Origin: Agarophyton chilense | Taxonomy: Eukaryota; Rhodophyta; Florideophyceae; Gracilariales; Gracilariaceae | Direction: 5' to 3' | DNA length: 64,000 bases | Assembly (NCBI GenBank): GCA_030374765.1 | Contig: JARGXX010000113.1 | Coordinates: 682,001-746,000 of the forward strand | Part shown: piece by piece, positions 22,340-33,267 of the stretch | Position numbering within the stretch: position 1 is the first letter of the stretch | Layout: each line of letters opens with the position of its first letter | Made by a program: the position numbers and the translations under genes | Notes under the pieces: generated by a model | What the model saw: only the letters and a program-made list of their open reading frames with translations | What the model was told of the DNA's origin: nothing | The model's database searches: none

Positions 22340-22874
22340 CTATACGAAGAGCTGCGAGATCCCGGTTGCGGTAACTATTATATGGTTGAGGAGCCAGTCC
22401 TCGACGCAGAGCTCCCGTAATCTTTCAGAATTCACGAGAGCGTACGCTGCAACTAATACTTTCCAGATCTCATGGATCGATTTGGTCCCGCCACGTGGCG
22501 GTCTCATGTATATGTCGCCCTGGATGGCACCTGCTTGCAGGTTTGTAGACTTTATATCATTGGCCGCAAAGCAAAAGAGGAAGAGACTCTTTGTCTTTAC
22601 CTTTCTTACCGTTCGATACAAGACGTCATTTTAATATGAGCGCGCCGCTTTCGCCGTTTCTCTTGATGACGAAGAAATGATGAGACGAGATAGGGTTAGC
22701 GTCTTGGATATAAAGCGAATTGAAGCAGGTTGTACGCTTTCCTGTCTCGATAGGCGTTCTTTTCAATTGCGATTGTATCGTCCAGGAGCCATCGAGAGGC
22801 CGTCTGTAACACGTGGTCAGTTGACGGTCCGTTTCGAAGAGTATTGCGAGGATATTCGAATAAAGACTGAGCAA
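22340..22874 (-). pseudogene. Ty1/copia reverse transcriptase fragment
   Basis: Two adjoining minus-strand frames (22626-22874, then 22340-22621) read through the N-terminal half of a copia-type RT (RVT_2): a KRNGE...LILK segment, then the first catalytic strand block NDIKSTNLQAG followed by DIYMRPPRGG and IWKVL. These match the DIK(S/N)A(F/Y)LQAG...IYVRPP...LWKLLK pattern of copia RT. The rest of RT (YVDD), RNase H, integrase and LTRs are not seen. It is a scrap of an old element. Confidence 0.78.
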
Positions 22875-24123
22875 ATAACTTCACGTGGGTTGGATTCGCT
22901 TTTAAAGTGGCATATATGCCAAAAACTTTCGGGTGTGCATTGAACCTCCTTGACAATCATGATTTGGACAGATAGGCGAGGTCGACTTGGTAATCATCTT
23001 ATTGTTGAATGTCAGCTCGAAGCTTTTAGTCGATATCACCAAAAAGAAAGGGCTTTACATTGGGACCACTATTGGTTACGGAACAGATCAACGACCAGTT
23101 TCCTTGCCTACGACAGATTTTTCTTCCGGATCTTCTTCGAGAAGAAGATTGAGGCCGAGCTCGTGACGCTGAAAGTTTTTCGAAATAGAGATTTTTGGTT
23201 TATGTCGAAGCTTTTCGTAGGCAATAACTTATATGTTGCCATCTAGAGATTGAACCGAAGAGAAGGATACTAGGTGATCGCATGACTCCTTCACATACTG
23301 ATGCTGAGAGACGCCGCGCTTTTGACCTAAACGAAAAAAAAACAGAGGCTTGGGGAACGAGTGCTGTTCTCGACAAGAATTTGACATCTTTCAACCTGAG
23401 AAAGCGATGCAAAGCATGGCGTGTGGTTCGCTTTGCATAGACAGATACAAATTTTCGTTTATGGGGCTTTTGGGAAAGCCAAAGATTGAAAGTGTGTATC
23501 CACGAGCGAGTTTGCAACTGGAAAATTAGGTTCAAGCCCTGTAGAACGTTCCTCAGAAAGGCTGCCTTGCTAAAAATCTAAATGTCAAAAAGGGCCTAGT
23601 AGTCCCGTCACTATGCGTATTGGTGATCCTGTATCATTCGTTGGATGAGGTAACGCAGTGAATCATGAGAGGACTCTACAATACCAACTTTGTTGTGCCT
23701 TCTTGCTGGTCACGCAGAAAAATTGTTGTTTTTTTTCGGCGTAGAAGAGCATTATTTCTTCCTTGTCGAATCGAAGATCTCTAGAGAGCTTCTTCATAGG
23801 GCATTGTATAGAGATCCAGTGCGTGTATATTGAACCCTTCATCTCTTTGATTGAGCGTGACCACGACAGAACCGCTAGTGTGAGTCAAATAGCGGCGTCT
23901 TTTATGTGTAGTATAGGAACATCACATATTTGGCGTCCTGAGGACGCCAAACATGCCGCAGAAGCGCTGCTTGCGCTTCTTATGCTTCGTTATGAGGGTC
24001 AAGATATCTGTGGCTGGCCGAACTTGGGCCTCTCAAATAAAGTCATGTTGAATGTAGCAGTTTGTTTTTCAATCCTTTTCTGGCTTTTTTGACACCCCAA
24101 AGCACGAAATTGAGCTCACAAAG
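22875..24123. other. No assignable gene
   Basis: Short frames on both strands (22950-23246 plus, 23200-23535 minus, 23763-24092 plus) without motifs. The minus-strand stretch may be further copia decay, the plus-strand one the start of the locus below. Confidence 0.35.
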
Positions 24124-27100
24124 GTGTTCCGAAATGAGGCGTTCTTATTGATAATACTAAAGAAACTCAGCTACAGGTTGCGATGTTACGTTACTGTTGA
24201 ACACAATGACCGAATTCTGCCTGAAATGACAGCGTCACATACTTCAAGTCTTTTAATTGCGTCACGTTCAAGTTTCAGTGAAATATGTTTTTGTTTGGAC
24301 ACTGTAGGTAAGAAATTTGCTGAAAGAAAGGATCGTTACTGGCGAGGAGACTGGTCTTTGTCTACGGAGGTCTCCTCCATACCTTCTGCGTTTTGGAAGG
24401 ACACAGTGCTGTGGGTGCAGCTGCAAGAACAGTTGGAATGCGTGTCGAAGAAATCTTCCCACTTTCCAATCATGTGTACAACCTCCCGAAACTTTCTGTC
24501 GATGAGAAACTGTGTATTGGGACAGAGCCTCCCAGAGCTGACTTACTCGTATGCGTCAGGGCACTAAAGGTTCTTGAATAGATGGTATTGTCGAGCATAA
24601 AAGAAGTTGTGGGGCCACTTACCATTAGCGATTCAAGAAGCAGAATTGGCGAAGTTATACATTCATTCCTAAGTGTACTCAATGCGATGGGTTTGTTTTT
24701 TTCATACACAGCATCACTGAAAGATACCGGCAGAGCCTTATTACAGAAAGAAAAGGCACTGGTCCCTAGAATAATACAAAACTGGGACGACGTTACTGTT
24801 CCAACCCTGCATTTTGGCAATTTGGATATCATGCCCTTGCATGTTGTGAAAGGCGATGGCAAGAAACTGCAAAAAGTCAACGGTTCGCTGCTACAAGAGC
24901 ATGTGTGTGAGCAGAAGGTACAAGGGATGCGTACAGAACCTCTACGTAAGATAATGAAGCTAGGGTCATTGAAGGAACATATTCGTTTTGGGACCTGGGA
25001 ACAGTTTGTGGAGAACTTTACAAACACAGAAAACACATTGATTCTGCAGAAGTTCAATGATATTGCTTTCCGTCTACTTTCCATAATCAGAGGTCAGCCA
25101 ATAGGTGGAATGGAAGCGACGGGAGAGGAATAAAACTCATCGAGGAGGATGGAATTCAACTATGGTGGTGACGGTTGCCCTGTTAGCTTCCGCACATTGC
25201 TTTCTCCGTTTGCAAGCCTCATGGGGGTTGGGACGCCGATGACGACTGGCTCAATGAACAAAACGTTGTGTACGTTGAAGCTATCTGAGACTCTGCAGCC
25301 GATACTCTTAATTTGCGTCGGTTTCTCAAGTTAATTCAGAAACACCTACGTCATGGACAACCCGGGCGTCCACGATACATTGTGCTAGGGAGAGATCAGC
25401 CATCTTATAAAAGGTTCGTGGACATGTTTCTGGAATCGGGGAGGAGACATAAGAATAACAGGGCAGATTCAGGCTCTTCAAACACACCTGGTGAGGGCGT
25501 GTTATGCTTGCATGAGGTGCTAGTTCCGTTCCCAAGTTTCTTCCATGCTGAAAAGCGAGCGATATACGCATTTTGAAAGGAAATGTTGGAAGTTCTACGT
25601 TTGGAAGACCTCGCCGCCGGTGTAGGTCTGTCGAAATCACAAGTATTCAATATCACAAGTCAGTCGCATGCGGGAAACAAAAGGGCTCTGTTGTCCAACC
25701 TGGCATGTGCACTTATCATTCATCTCATCGAGATTTTGTTGATTGAAGTTGGAACTCTTTACAATGCAGTCATCAAGCTTCATAAAGCATACGGGACAAA
25801 GAGGGTTACTGAGGATATTACTCGGAACGACCAAAGTGCGATAGACAAAAGGGAAAATGTTTCCAGCACAGAGGGGTCGAAGAACGGACTATTGAACGGG
25901 GAGACTTTCGAACTGGTTTTCAATGAGCAATTATCAGTCGGAAATGTCCTCAGAGAACAGATACAGCGTCGTTTCACAAAAGAGCCGAACAGAAAGCACT
26001 TAGTCGCTACATTGTTGTTCTCGTGCCTGCTTGCGACCATTAGATTCCATGTTCTGTCGATAACACGACACACGGACAACATAGAGTCATTTTTGTGTAA
26101 GCGTAATGCTGTATAACACTCCAAAAGTCACATCAAGTATCAAAGATTATCTTTGTACCATTTCTTCTTCAGGTGTATTATTCCTGGCACCGTAACGGAG
26201 GATCTCTATTTGAACAAGCCAAACCATAGGGTCATGAAGCTGCTCAGCTTCACTGGTCGTAGAAAGCAGGCAGTTGACAGGATGGGGTTTATATATGTGA
26301 ATATGGATGAGGCATTACAGCTGTTGATAGTGCAGCATCTTTAGAGTCTAAACGTTAGCTTTTTGCGACATTTGGAGAATTCGACAGCGTGGTTAATGCA
26401 GGTATGAATGTTTAGAGCTTTGATAAGATAATTGAGATGGGCTTCAAGATAATGCGGAAGGAAATGAGTGGACACTGATGGAGGAGAACAGCACGGAGCT
26501 CTCGCAAAGATTTATATAAACGCATTCTAGTGAAGAACAGTATCAAGAATACTTGATATGATGCGAGACGCCGGCTTCCACAGTATCTCTCAGCGTAGGG
26601 CGAAGTGGTTGACGAATGTCTTCTGTACACCACCGCAGAGAATGAATGAAAAGGAGTACCAGGACAAACTTTTAAGATTATCGGAGAGAGGCAAGATCAC
26701 ATTGGAATTGCATGCATTTATTATCTTCCCGAATGTATATGGCGGGTTTTCAGAAGAAGATAGGAACATGCATTTCAGCGGGAGAAAGTTGAAGAGGTGG
26801 ACGAGACCGAGGATTGTACCACGTGCCCCCCAGTCCATGGAAAAGGAGGTTGGTATCGCGTTGTGTACCACTGGGAACACTCTCCAAACTCTATCAGGTA
26901 ACTAACAAAATTCATGTTCTGGGAAAATACCGAAAACTAAGGAAGCCTTCCAAAGAAAAAAGTGAGAACGTAGGCGAAGGGTGGGTAGAATAATAAACGC
27001 ATTTCACGACGAAGAGCTCCTTCCAATGACGACAGGGACAAGTTTGTATTCAAAAGAGGTCATTACGAGATGGTATTGTTTGCACAAGAGTAGATACTTG

Positions 27101-27208
27101 ATATCACCGTACGTGGAATGCTTAGTAGACTATACGGGAATGCCGAACAAAGCCATTAAGTCCAGGTTTCTTAAGTACGCCAGTAGGAACAACAGGGACA
27201 TCTTTTAA
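24124..27208 (+). pseudogene. Decayed or multi-exon coding locus, unrecognised
   Basis: Plus-strand frames with protein-like composition follow each other: 24124-24567, 24582-25133 (183 codons), 25149-25334, 25313-25576, 25583-26116 (177 codons), 26558-26905 and 26981-27208. They change register, so either short introns or frameshifts separate them. The 25313-25576 frame has RPRYIVLGRDQPSYKRFVDMF, later followed by LVPFPSFFHAEKRAIYAF. This GxDQ...FPxxFH arrangement recalls the catalytic region of some transposon-derived proteins with a GDQ motif, but I could not place it in a named family. Most likely it is a degraded large DNA transposon gene; a real host gene with introns is the alternative. 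Confidence 0.35.
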
Positions 27209-28339
27209 GCCAAAAACAGTCTTCCCACGGCCTTTGGACATGTATAGTCTCATGGTAATGCACATAACCTTGTATCGCGCAATGTGGTTGAATCCGTCCT
27301 ACCTCCCTATCTGACAATACTGATAGACTTTATTATAAATGCTTTGCATTTTAAGGGTGATACAGGAATGAGAGGTACCTCTCTACAAGACTTCGTCACC
27401 GGTAAGATGAAATCAGTTTTAAGACATTGAATTATCGGGACATAAGGAAAGCAGCTTTGTCAGATACATCTTCATATCGATGAACTCATCCTTGTTCTAT
27501 CGCAAAAAAGCTGAAAAGATGAGAATGGACACTACTAGAGGAAAGTCGGATGATGCACACGAACTGGAAAGTGGTTGTGTTAATAGCACAATTCGGTTCG
27601 ATGATGAGCTCAATGTGGCTTAGTCTTCTTTATTAGTTGAACAACGTTGCAAGGATGAATTGGCCTGTCTTTCTCTATTCTGTGGTGCAGTAGCTGTCTT
27701 TGAGTTAATGGATGACGTCCGTCATAACGGTACTGTGTTTTTACACGGAGGATCTTTTTCTTTACCGAGTGCCTCCCGAGAATGAAAGCCATGCGAATAT
27801 AACCCACAGAGAACAGCAGACTCAGAGTATGCCGCAGTTTTCAAATGACGAATTTCAATTCGATCTGAGGGCGGTACAGCCAAATAAAGTACTGAAATGG
27901 TTGCAGTTCTGCGCTGTCGATGTGTGGTATTTACACCAGGTCACCATTCCTGTATTGGATGTACGGGTATTAGGGATGGAGAAGCCGAGAAGAGGTGTGT
28001 GTGTGTAAGCCGTACTCTTACTAGGGGCTTTCGCCACACTTAAATAAAAACACAAGTCGGAGGACACGTGTGGCGACATGATGGGACTATATTTGATGCC
28101 GCAAGAGTTGACATTATTTGAATTGGTATCGGACTACAAATTGAATAGATACTGATTTATTATCTACTGAAGTAATTGAATTGAGAGTCTGATATGTCTC
28201 CTGCTGAGTTAGACTGTCAAGAGTATGTGAGTTGGTTTTAGCAGGTTTACAACTCCTGAAGAGTATATAAAGAAATCGGACGAGCTCAGGACTTGAGAGT
28301 TCGGTCAGTCGTGTTTTCAAAAATTTGTAGCATCGCCTC
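27209..28339. other. No gene recognised; short inverted repeat
   Basis: Contains a small frame at 27712-28008 without motif, and an inverted repeat TCGCCACAC (about 28030) / GTGTGGCGA (about 28069-28077) spaced by about 30 bases. No RNA gene was identified. Confidence 0.35.
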
Positions 28340-29165
28340 CAGAACAATCTGGGTGTGGATGATCTCTGTGCCGCTACTAACTTCGAGTGTACTTCATTGG
28401 AACCGTCTGGTCTTTGTACTACAATGTTTGACGAAGAATTGGGGAAGAAGATTCCGAGGTTCTTCGCGAAGCGTGGTGAAGACTTTGTGCTTTGCACGAT
28501 GTGCTTTGAAGCTCTGTTGGAGTCCAAGGAGCTGTTGAATACTGTTACTTCCGATACCGAATCAGACGGGGATATTGAAGCTTTGTCCTCTGAATTGAAG
28601 TTGAAGATTTCCAAAGCACGAATGTATCTTGTGCAATCCCTAGGGGATAAACCTCTTCGATCGATTGCCGGAGAGCGCAAGAACCTCTATAAGATGTACA
28701 AGAATTTGCGTGAACGCTATGCAACTCAGAACGCCGCATCTCGTGTACAACTTCAGACTGAGCTTCATCAACGCAAGTACATCGAGGAAAAGAAAATGTC
28801 AGAGTAAATTGACGAAATGGAATCAGTCTTCAATAGACTGGAGGCAATGGACAGTGCTGTATCCGATTCTATGCAAGTGGCTATACTTTTGGCCAGCTTC
28901 GGAAACATTAGTGAATCCCCGTATGGTCCTGTCATAAGCGCGCGTCACACGATGAAAGAGGATGACTTGACCTGGGAGAAGGCTACGGCTCGCCCTCTAC
29001 AGGAATACACAACCCGAAAAGCTAACGAAGCAAGAGGATCTGGACGAAATGGATCGGCCAAAAAGGCTATGAAGATGATGAGCACAGTACAGAGTTACAA
29101 TTGCGGCAAGTATGGCCATTACAAGCATGATTATACGAAGAAGAAGATTGTTCGCCGCGCTGAGG
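28340..29165 (+). pseudogene. Ty1/copia Gag fragment (UBN2-type) with one stop
   Basis: The frame from about 28340 reads a copia Gag: KARMYLVQSLGD, ERKNLYKMYKNLRERYA, then TELHQRKY..., the alpha-helical nucleocapsid-forming domain. An in-frame TAA at 28805-28807 interrupts it, and the frame continues to a degenerate CCHC knuckle, YNCGKYGHYKHDY, in which the first and last Cys are Tyr. The fragment stops at about 29165, where sequence of the oppositely oriented gypsy element E0 begins. No copia LTR or pol was found next to it. Confidence 0.8.
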
Positions 29166-29174
29166 AGCCACGAA

Positions 29175-30253
29175 ACCATTCCGGCTTTCACCAGGTTTCC
29201 TACAAACTTGTCCAAGAATTGACGCTGTTCTTGGGAGTAATTCCGCAGTTTGACGCGAACGGGGCGTGCGTCGGGGGTGAGGTCGATCTTGATCGGTTTC
29301 AGATTATCCGGTGGACCAGCTGATAACGAGGTGTGGAAAATGTCAACGTGGTCCTGTACGATGCCTTGCAGAGAAGTTACGTGAGAGGCTGGCATTCCCT
29401 GCGATTGAGCGGCGGATATCATTCCATTGACCGCTGTCACGACGTCCTCATGATGTTCAGAGTCAATTGGGTCAAGCAAAGATGGGTCTGGGAATATGTC
29501 ATCCTCAGAACGTGCGACATGATAATTCGCGCGGGTTCTGTTCGGGTCCAAGCGTGTCCTGGAGCTGGAGTCACCGTTACTGCTTCTGTGTTCTTCTGAG
29601 TTCATGAATCGACTGACGTAAGCGCCATTGGGGAGCCTTGTTGGGTTTCCTACTCTCGAACAATCAGTGCCATCCAGTTGGCCGCGATTGTTGTCAAGCA
29701 AAGTCTCTGTGTCCACCCGAAGGTGTTGTAGCACAGGCAAGCCAATCAGCAGCTCCTCACAGGAGAGGTCATCGTCGGAAATGAGGTAGGAGCTATTGGC
29801 CAGGGCAAGGCTTCCAGAGGCAAGTTGGAGTACTGTGCGTGGAACTTGCCATGTCCGTGAAAACGCGAATTTCTGAGGCTGAGGTCCTCTCCTGAGAGCC
29901 ACTTTGAGGTGCACAGGTGTGATCGACTTGATTCTACCAATTCCCTGAAGGGCAGCTCTCTTGGCGAGGCCAGGGGAAACAATGCTGTCGTCATTTCCAT
30001 TACCGCACCTTCCGGTAGCCTTTAGGAGCGAGCTGCCGTCTGAAACAGTGAGAATACAGGATAGTGCATCTAAATTGGATTCCTTAGGGTCCTGTACTCG
30101 ATTTACTGCGTTACCATGAGACTTTACGGCGCCAGAACTGTTACCTTGCCTCTGTTTCTGGGAACGTGTAGAACGTGCCTGACCGTCAGACGCCTTGAGG
30201 GCGGCTAGCTCGGATTTCATGTCCTTCTTCTGCTCATGTGTAGACTTTGTGCA
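29175..30253 (-). pseudogene. E0 (older gypsy element): Gag end, protease, start of RT
   Basis: Minus-strand frame starting exactly at the E2 insertion point with CTKSTHEQKKDMKSEL, the continuation of a Gag zinc knuckle whose first part lies at 41634-41690. It goes on through a protease region (ILTVSDGSSLL as the active-site variant, ELLIGLPVLQHL as the C-terminal Gly-Leu-Pro/Val-Leu block) and a DIFHTSLSAGPP...IDLTPDARPVRVKLRNYSQEQ block typical of the N-terminal RT of gypsy elements. It breaks off at NLVKAGMV near 29175, where copia sequence starts. The apparent longer frame up to 30673 is only the E2 LTR read through by chance. Confidence 0.82.
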
Positions 30254-30258
30254 GGCAT
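30254..30258. repeat. Target-site duplication of E2, left copy
   Basis: GGCAT, repeated exactly at 41634-41638 on the other side of E2. Confidence 0.95.
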
Positions 30259-31111
30259 TGTAGGACAATGCCCCCAAAGAGGAAAACCTACGAAAACGTC
30301 CGGATCTTCCTCTCACGAGGTAACCGGCGCGGTAGAGCCCTCCCAGGGATCGGCGCGCAATGCCGGGTGTAAGCCGGAGCCGAACCGTCGCGACGGGCGC
30401 AGGGAGGCTGAAAGAAGCCGAGAATATCCGCTGGAGCGGTGCTTGCGTATCCTCTGAGGAGGCAAAACCCACGAGAGTGGCGAGCACGACAGGTGTCAGT
30501 GCGAGCCGCAAGAGCGGGAATTGCCCAATGAAGGGGAGAAAAATGGGAACGGAGGCAAGAGGGCGAGGTTGACCACGAGTCGCAAGAGGGGACTCGGGAA
30601 TAGCCGGCACTGCCGGGTGTAGCAAACCGTATACACGGGCGGAACCACGAAAGTGGGAAAAGATACCCAACACACGAAGGCTGCTTGAACGTCCAAGGGG
30701 GTTGGGAAGCCGTGCACCACGGGAAATCCCTCCGTAAGGAGTTGTATATCCGCGCAGGCGGTTCGACCCAGAGCCAAGATCTGGAAGACCAAGATCACCC
30801 TTGTTGGGGAGACTTTACTGGACCGGCGGCCGCGAGGCCAGCGGCCTAAGTACTGTAGTCACCGTAGAATAGAATAAATAAAGTCTATCCTAAATAGCTA
30901 AATGTCCGTCTAACAAAAGGGGCCAATCTGGCGGCCACATGTCGCGCGGGCGCTGCGGCCACGTGTATGGCTCCCGGTCCCGCCGGTGCATCACCGGCGT
31001 TCCGGCCATCGCCGTGAAACGGATTACTCCTACTCATAACGAGGTTGCACGCCGGAGGCTCCGGAAAAAACTTAAGTCCCCAAAAAACTCCCTGGAGGAC
31101 GTTGCTCTTCA
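30259..31111 (-). repeat. 3' LTR of E2
   Basis: 853 bp; on the minus strand TGAAGA...TCCTACA. It is rich in tiny GC inverted repeats with 3-5-base loops (for example CCACGAGAGTGG at 30469-30480 and CCACGAAAGTGG at 30645-30656). An AATAAATAAAG run on the plus strand near 30870 lies about 290 bp upstream of the antisense ATG. Confidence 0.97.
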
Positions 31112-31114
31112 TAT

Positions 31115-31126
31115 CCCCCCCCTTAA
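31115..31126 (-). other. Polypurine tract of E2
   Basis: Minus strand AAGGGGGGGG ends just upstream of the TGAAGA start of the 3' LTR. Confidence 0.85.
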
Positions 31127-31158
31127 GACAGGGCGAACACCTCGAAGAGGAAGTCGGC

Positions 31159-32934
31159 ATGGCAGCTTGTCATGATAAGAGCGCGTCCGACACCGGGTCT
31201 CCGGAAACCAACACACTTTCACCAAGGATCCCACGCACGCTCTCCGCATCCGATTCCAACCACAGCACACCAACACGCACCATGTCCAACCCCGACCGTC
31301 ATAACACATCCGCGACTCCCGCCCTTGGCGGTTCCACCGGCTTCCGGTCCGCGCCCCACCCTGGGGATGTTACCAACCTCGCGTACGAAGACCGCCGTAT
31401 TGGCGCCCGCTTTCGCGGACAGGCGGACCCACCGCAGTGGCCGACCTACGACGCCCTTGTGGGTGCAAATCCGAGAACTCGGCATGGCTCCGCGATGTTG
31501 CGGTATGCGCCTTGGTTTCACCCATTGGCTGTCCGCGACGAGGATTTGATCCAATCCTACACCGATAATTCGGAGATGCTCCCGGGCGACCTGCCCGGCG
31601 TGGTGACCATGTCCTGGGATTGGCGTAATCGCATCGCCATCCCGGTACACCACATATTCCGCCGACGCGGTGAATCCTCTGCGGAGGCTCAGGCCGCGCT
31701 TGTGCGGATCGCTTATCTCAGGCACCATCGGGCGCCTTTCGAGTTCCTGATACCGCCAAAGGTCGAATTCGACGTCCACCTTTACCGCACTCGCGGGGAA
31801 ATGTCGTACTGTGACCGTCTTAACGGATTGGAAACCCTCGCTTGGAGGGGCACACCGATCGCTCGGCAAGAAGCCCTTTGCTGGGCACGACCGATTCTTC
31901 GGGCAGAGTTCCGCTACCAACCGCGTCAGTCGCGCTCGAACTTCCTTCAGAACTTCATCCGCGATGAGCGGCGTTGGCGGGCCCGGACCGGGTATTTCGT
32001 ACCGTACCAGACCACGGAGATTGAGCGCATCGCGCCTGCTCACCGACGTGGTCGGTATGTCAGTCTCCCAGACTGGTGGTCCTCCTTGGAGGCGTGCTGG
32101 GGTTGCTTCATTGAGCTGCCCCCAGTCTTCACGTATGTAGGGTCGTCGTTCTTGAACGATCCCCAGTCGGGGTGGTGGTCCGTCGTGGTAAGCGAATGGG
32201 CCGTCCGCACTGCGGCTTTTATCCTCGCTGAGGCGTACGACCAATACCGATTGTGGTACGTGCCACCGCGTGTGCGGGCTGCGATCCGTCGTTTGGACAT
32301 GCGCATCCCCTTCGGCGGCGAGGCGAACGAAGAAGAGATGGTGGGCCTCCTCGAATTTGTGGAGGGGGTCCAGTGGGATGAGGTCCCGCTGGAGAACTCC
32401 CAACGCACTCAACCGCGTCGCGGGTCTGGCCCCGGATTCGGGAGGAATACCGCGCTAGCGGGGGATTTCATCTACTTCGACCCCTGGGATTACCACGAGA
32501 TCAGCCGCGAGGAAGCGGAAGCCAACTGGCATGCGCCGCGTGAAGTCCCGGCCGACCACCCGCTAGGGTATGTCGACTCGAGCGACTGTTACCGCGACTA
32601 TGCGGATGGTGACCCGATGGTCGAAAACGAACCGGAGGATCCGGGTTACGCTCCGATGGAGGGTGACGAGTCCGGCGAGGCCGGTGAGGAGTCCGTTGAA
32701 TACGGTGGTGCGGCTCCATCCGGGGCTGCTGATGCCGTGCAAACGGATTCCTATCCGACTCCATCGGTGGCGGGCCCGCCCGCAACCGCCGCTGGCGCGG
32801 AGCGGGGCGAGGTCATAGCGCGCTTCCTTCGGGAGGTGGGGCTTCGCCCTTCCGAGATCTCGGGTGATGTGGCCGCCATGCAGGATTCCTTAGCCAACCG
32901 CCTGGGCGGGGGTCCACCTCGTGCGGAGAAATGA
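31159..32934 (+). CDS. Antisense-strand protein of E2, 591 residues, unrecognised
   Basis: Runs opposite to gag-pol, from ATG 31159 (48 bp beyond the LTR) to TGA 32934, with no interruption. The same frame is open further upstream into the LTR, but ATG 31159 is the first ATG. Codons show GC-rich third positions and purine-rich first positions, as expected of real coding. Residues 1-60 are Ser/Thr/Pro-rich. About 80-430 looks globular with many Trp, Arg and Tyr (for example SLPDWWSSLEACWGCF, GWWSVVVSEWAVRTAA). The part after about 440 is acidic, Gly/Pro/Ala-rich and probably disordered, and the end forms a short amphipathic helix (EVIARFLREVGLRPSEI). No catalytic motif, zinc site, signal peptide or membrane segment was seen. 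Expression would need an antisense promoter, possibly in the adjoining LTR. Function unknown; some plant gypsy elements carry unrelated extra antisense genes in this position. Confidence 0.7.
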   Translation: MAACHDKSASDTGSPETNTLSPRIPRTLSASDSNHSTPTRTMSNPDRHNTSATPALGGSTGFRSAPHPGDVTNLAYEDRRIGARFRGQADPPQWPTYDALVGANPRTRHGSAMLRYAPWFHPLAVRDEDLIQSYTDNSEMLPGDLPGVVTMSWDWRNRIAIPVHHIFRRRGESSAEAQAALVRIAYLRHHRAPFEFLIPPKVEFDVHLYRTRGEMSYCDRLNGLETLAWRGTPIARQEALCWARPILRAEFRYQPRQSRSNFLQNFIRDERRWRARTGYFVPYQTTEIERIAPAHRRGRYVSLPDWWSSLEACWGCFIELPPVFTYVGSSFLNDPQSGWWSVVVSEWAVRTAAFILAEAYDQYRLWYVPPRVRAAIRRLDMRIPFGGEANEEEMVGLLEFVEGVQWDEVPLENSQRTQPRRGSGPGFGRNTALAGDFIYFDPWDYHEISREEAEANWHAPREVPADHPLGYVDSSDCYRDYADGDPMVENEPEDPGYAPMEGDESGEAGEESVEYGGAAPSGAADAVQTDSYPTPSVAGPPATAAGAERGEVIARFLREVGLRPSEISGDVAAMQDSLANRLGGGPPRAEK

Positions 32935-33267
32935 CCGGAGCTTCCGGTAGAATGTAGGGCGGCGCCACTAGGGCGCCCTTGCCAGTAGTGAGAAATAAAA
33001 AGAAGAGGGTCGCCTTTCCGAGGCCCTTTTCCAAGTCCGCTTCTTTCTTTCCGGAGTACCTTTCTTCTACCAGGGTTCCGGCGTTGCAGGGAACCAGCCT
33101 AGCTGGGAGTTCCGTGTTTAACTGTGGGCGCTTCGCGCGCGGACCAGGTAACTGGCACGACCACCAACGACGTTGGGATAGCGTGAGCGGTTGCTTCCTT
33201 CCCCGCGTTGGGGCATGGACGGAGATGGCGCGTGGCGCCATCAGCCATTCCATTCCGTGTTCACGGT

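Noticed and set aside
28997..30673. A 558-codon minus-strand frame
   Set aside because: Its N-terminal part is E2 LTR sequence read through, its middle is E0 Gag-protease-RT, and its end is antisense of copia Gag; an accidental fusion across three elements.
31219..32412. A 397-codon minus-strand frame opposite the E2 antisense gene
   Set aside because: It mirrors the plus-strand gene; the plus strand has the better codon pattern and a longer frame. Stop-poor GC-rich complement explains it.
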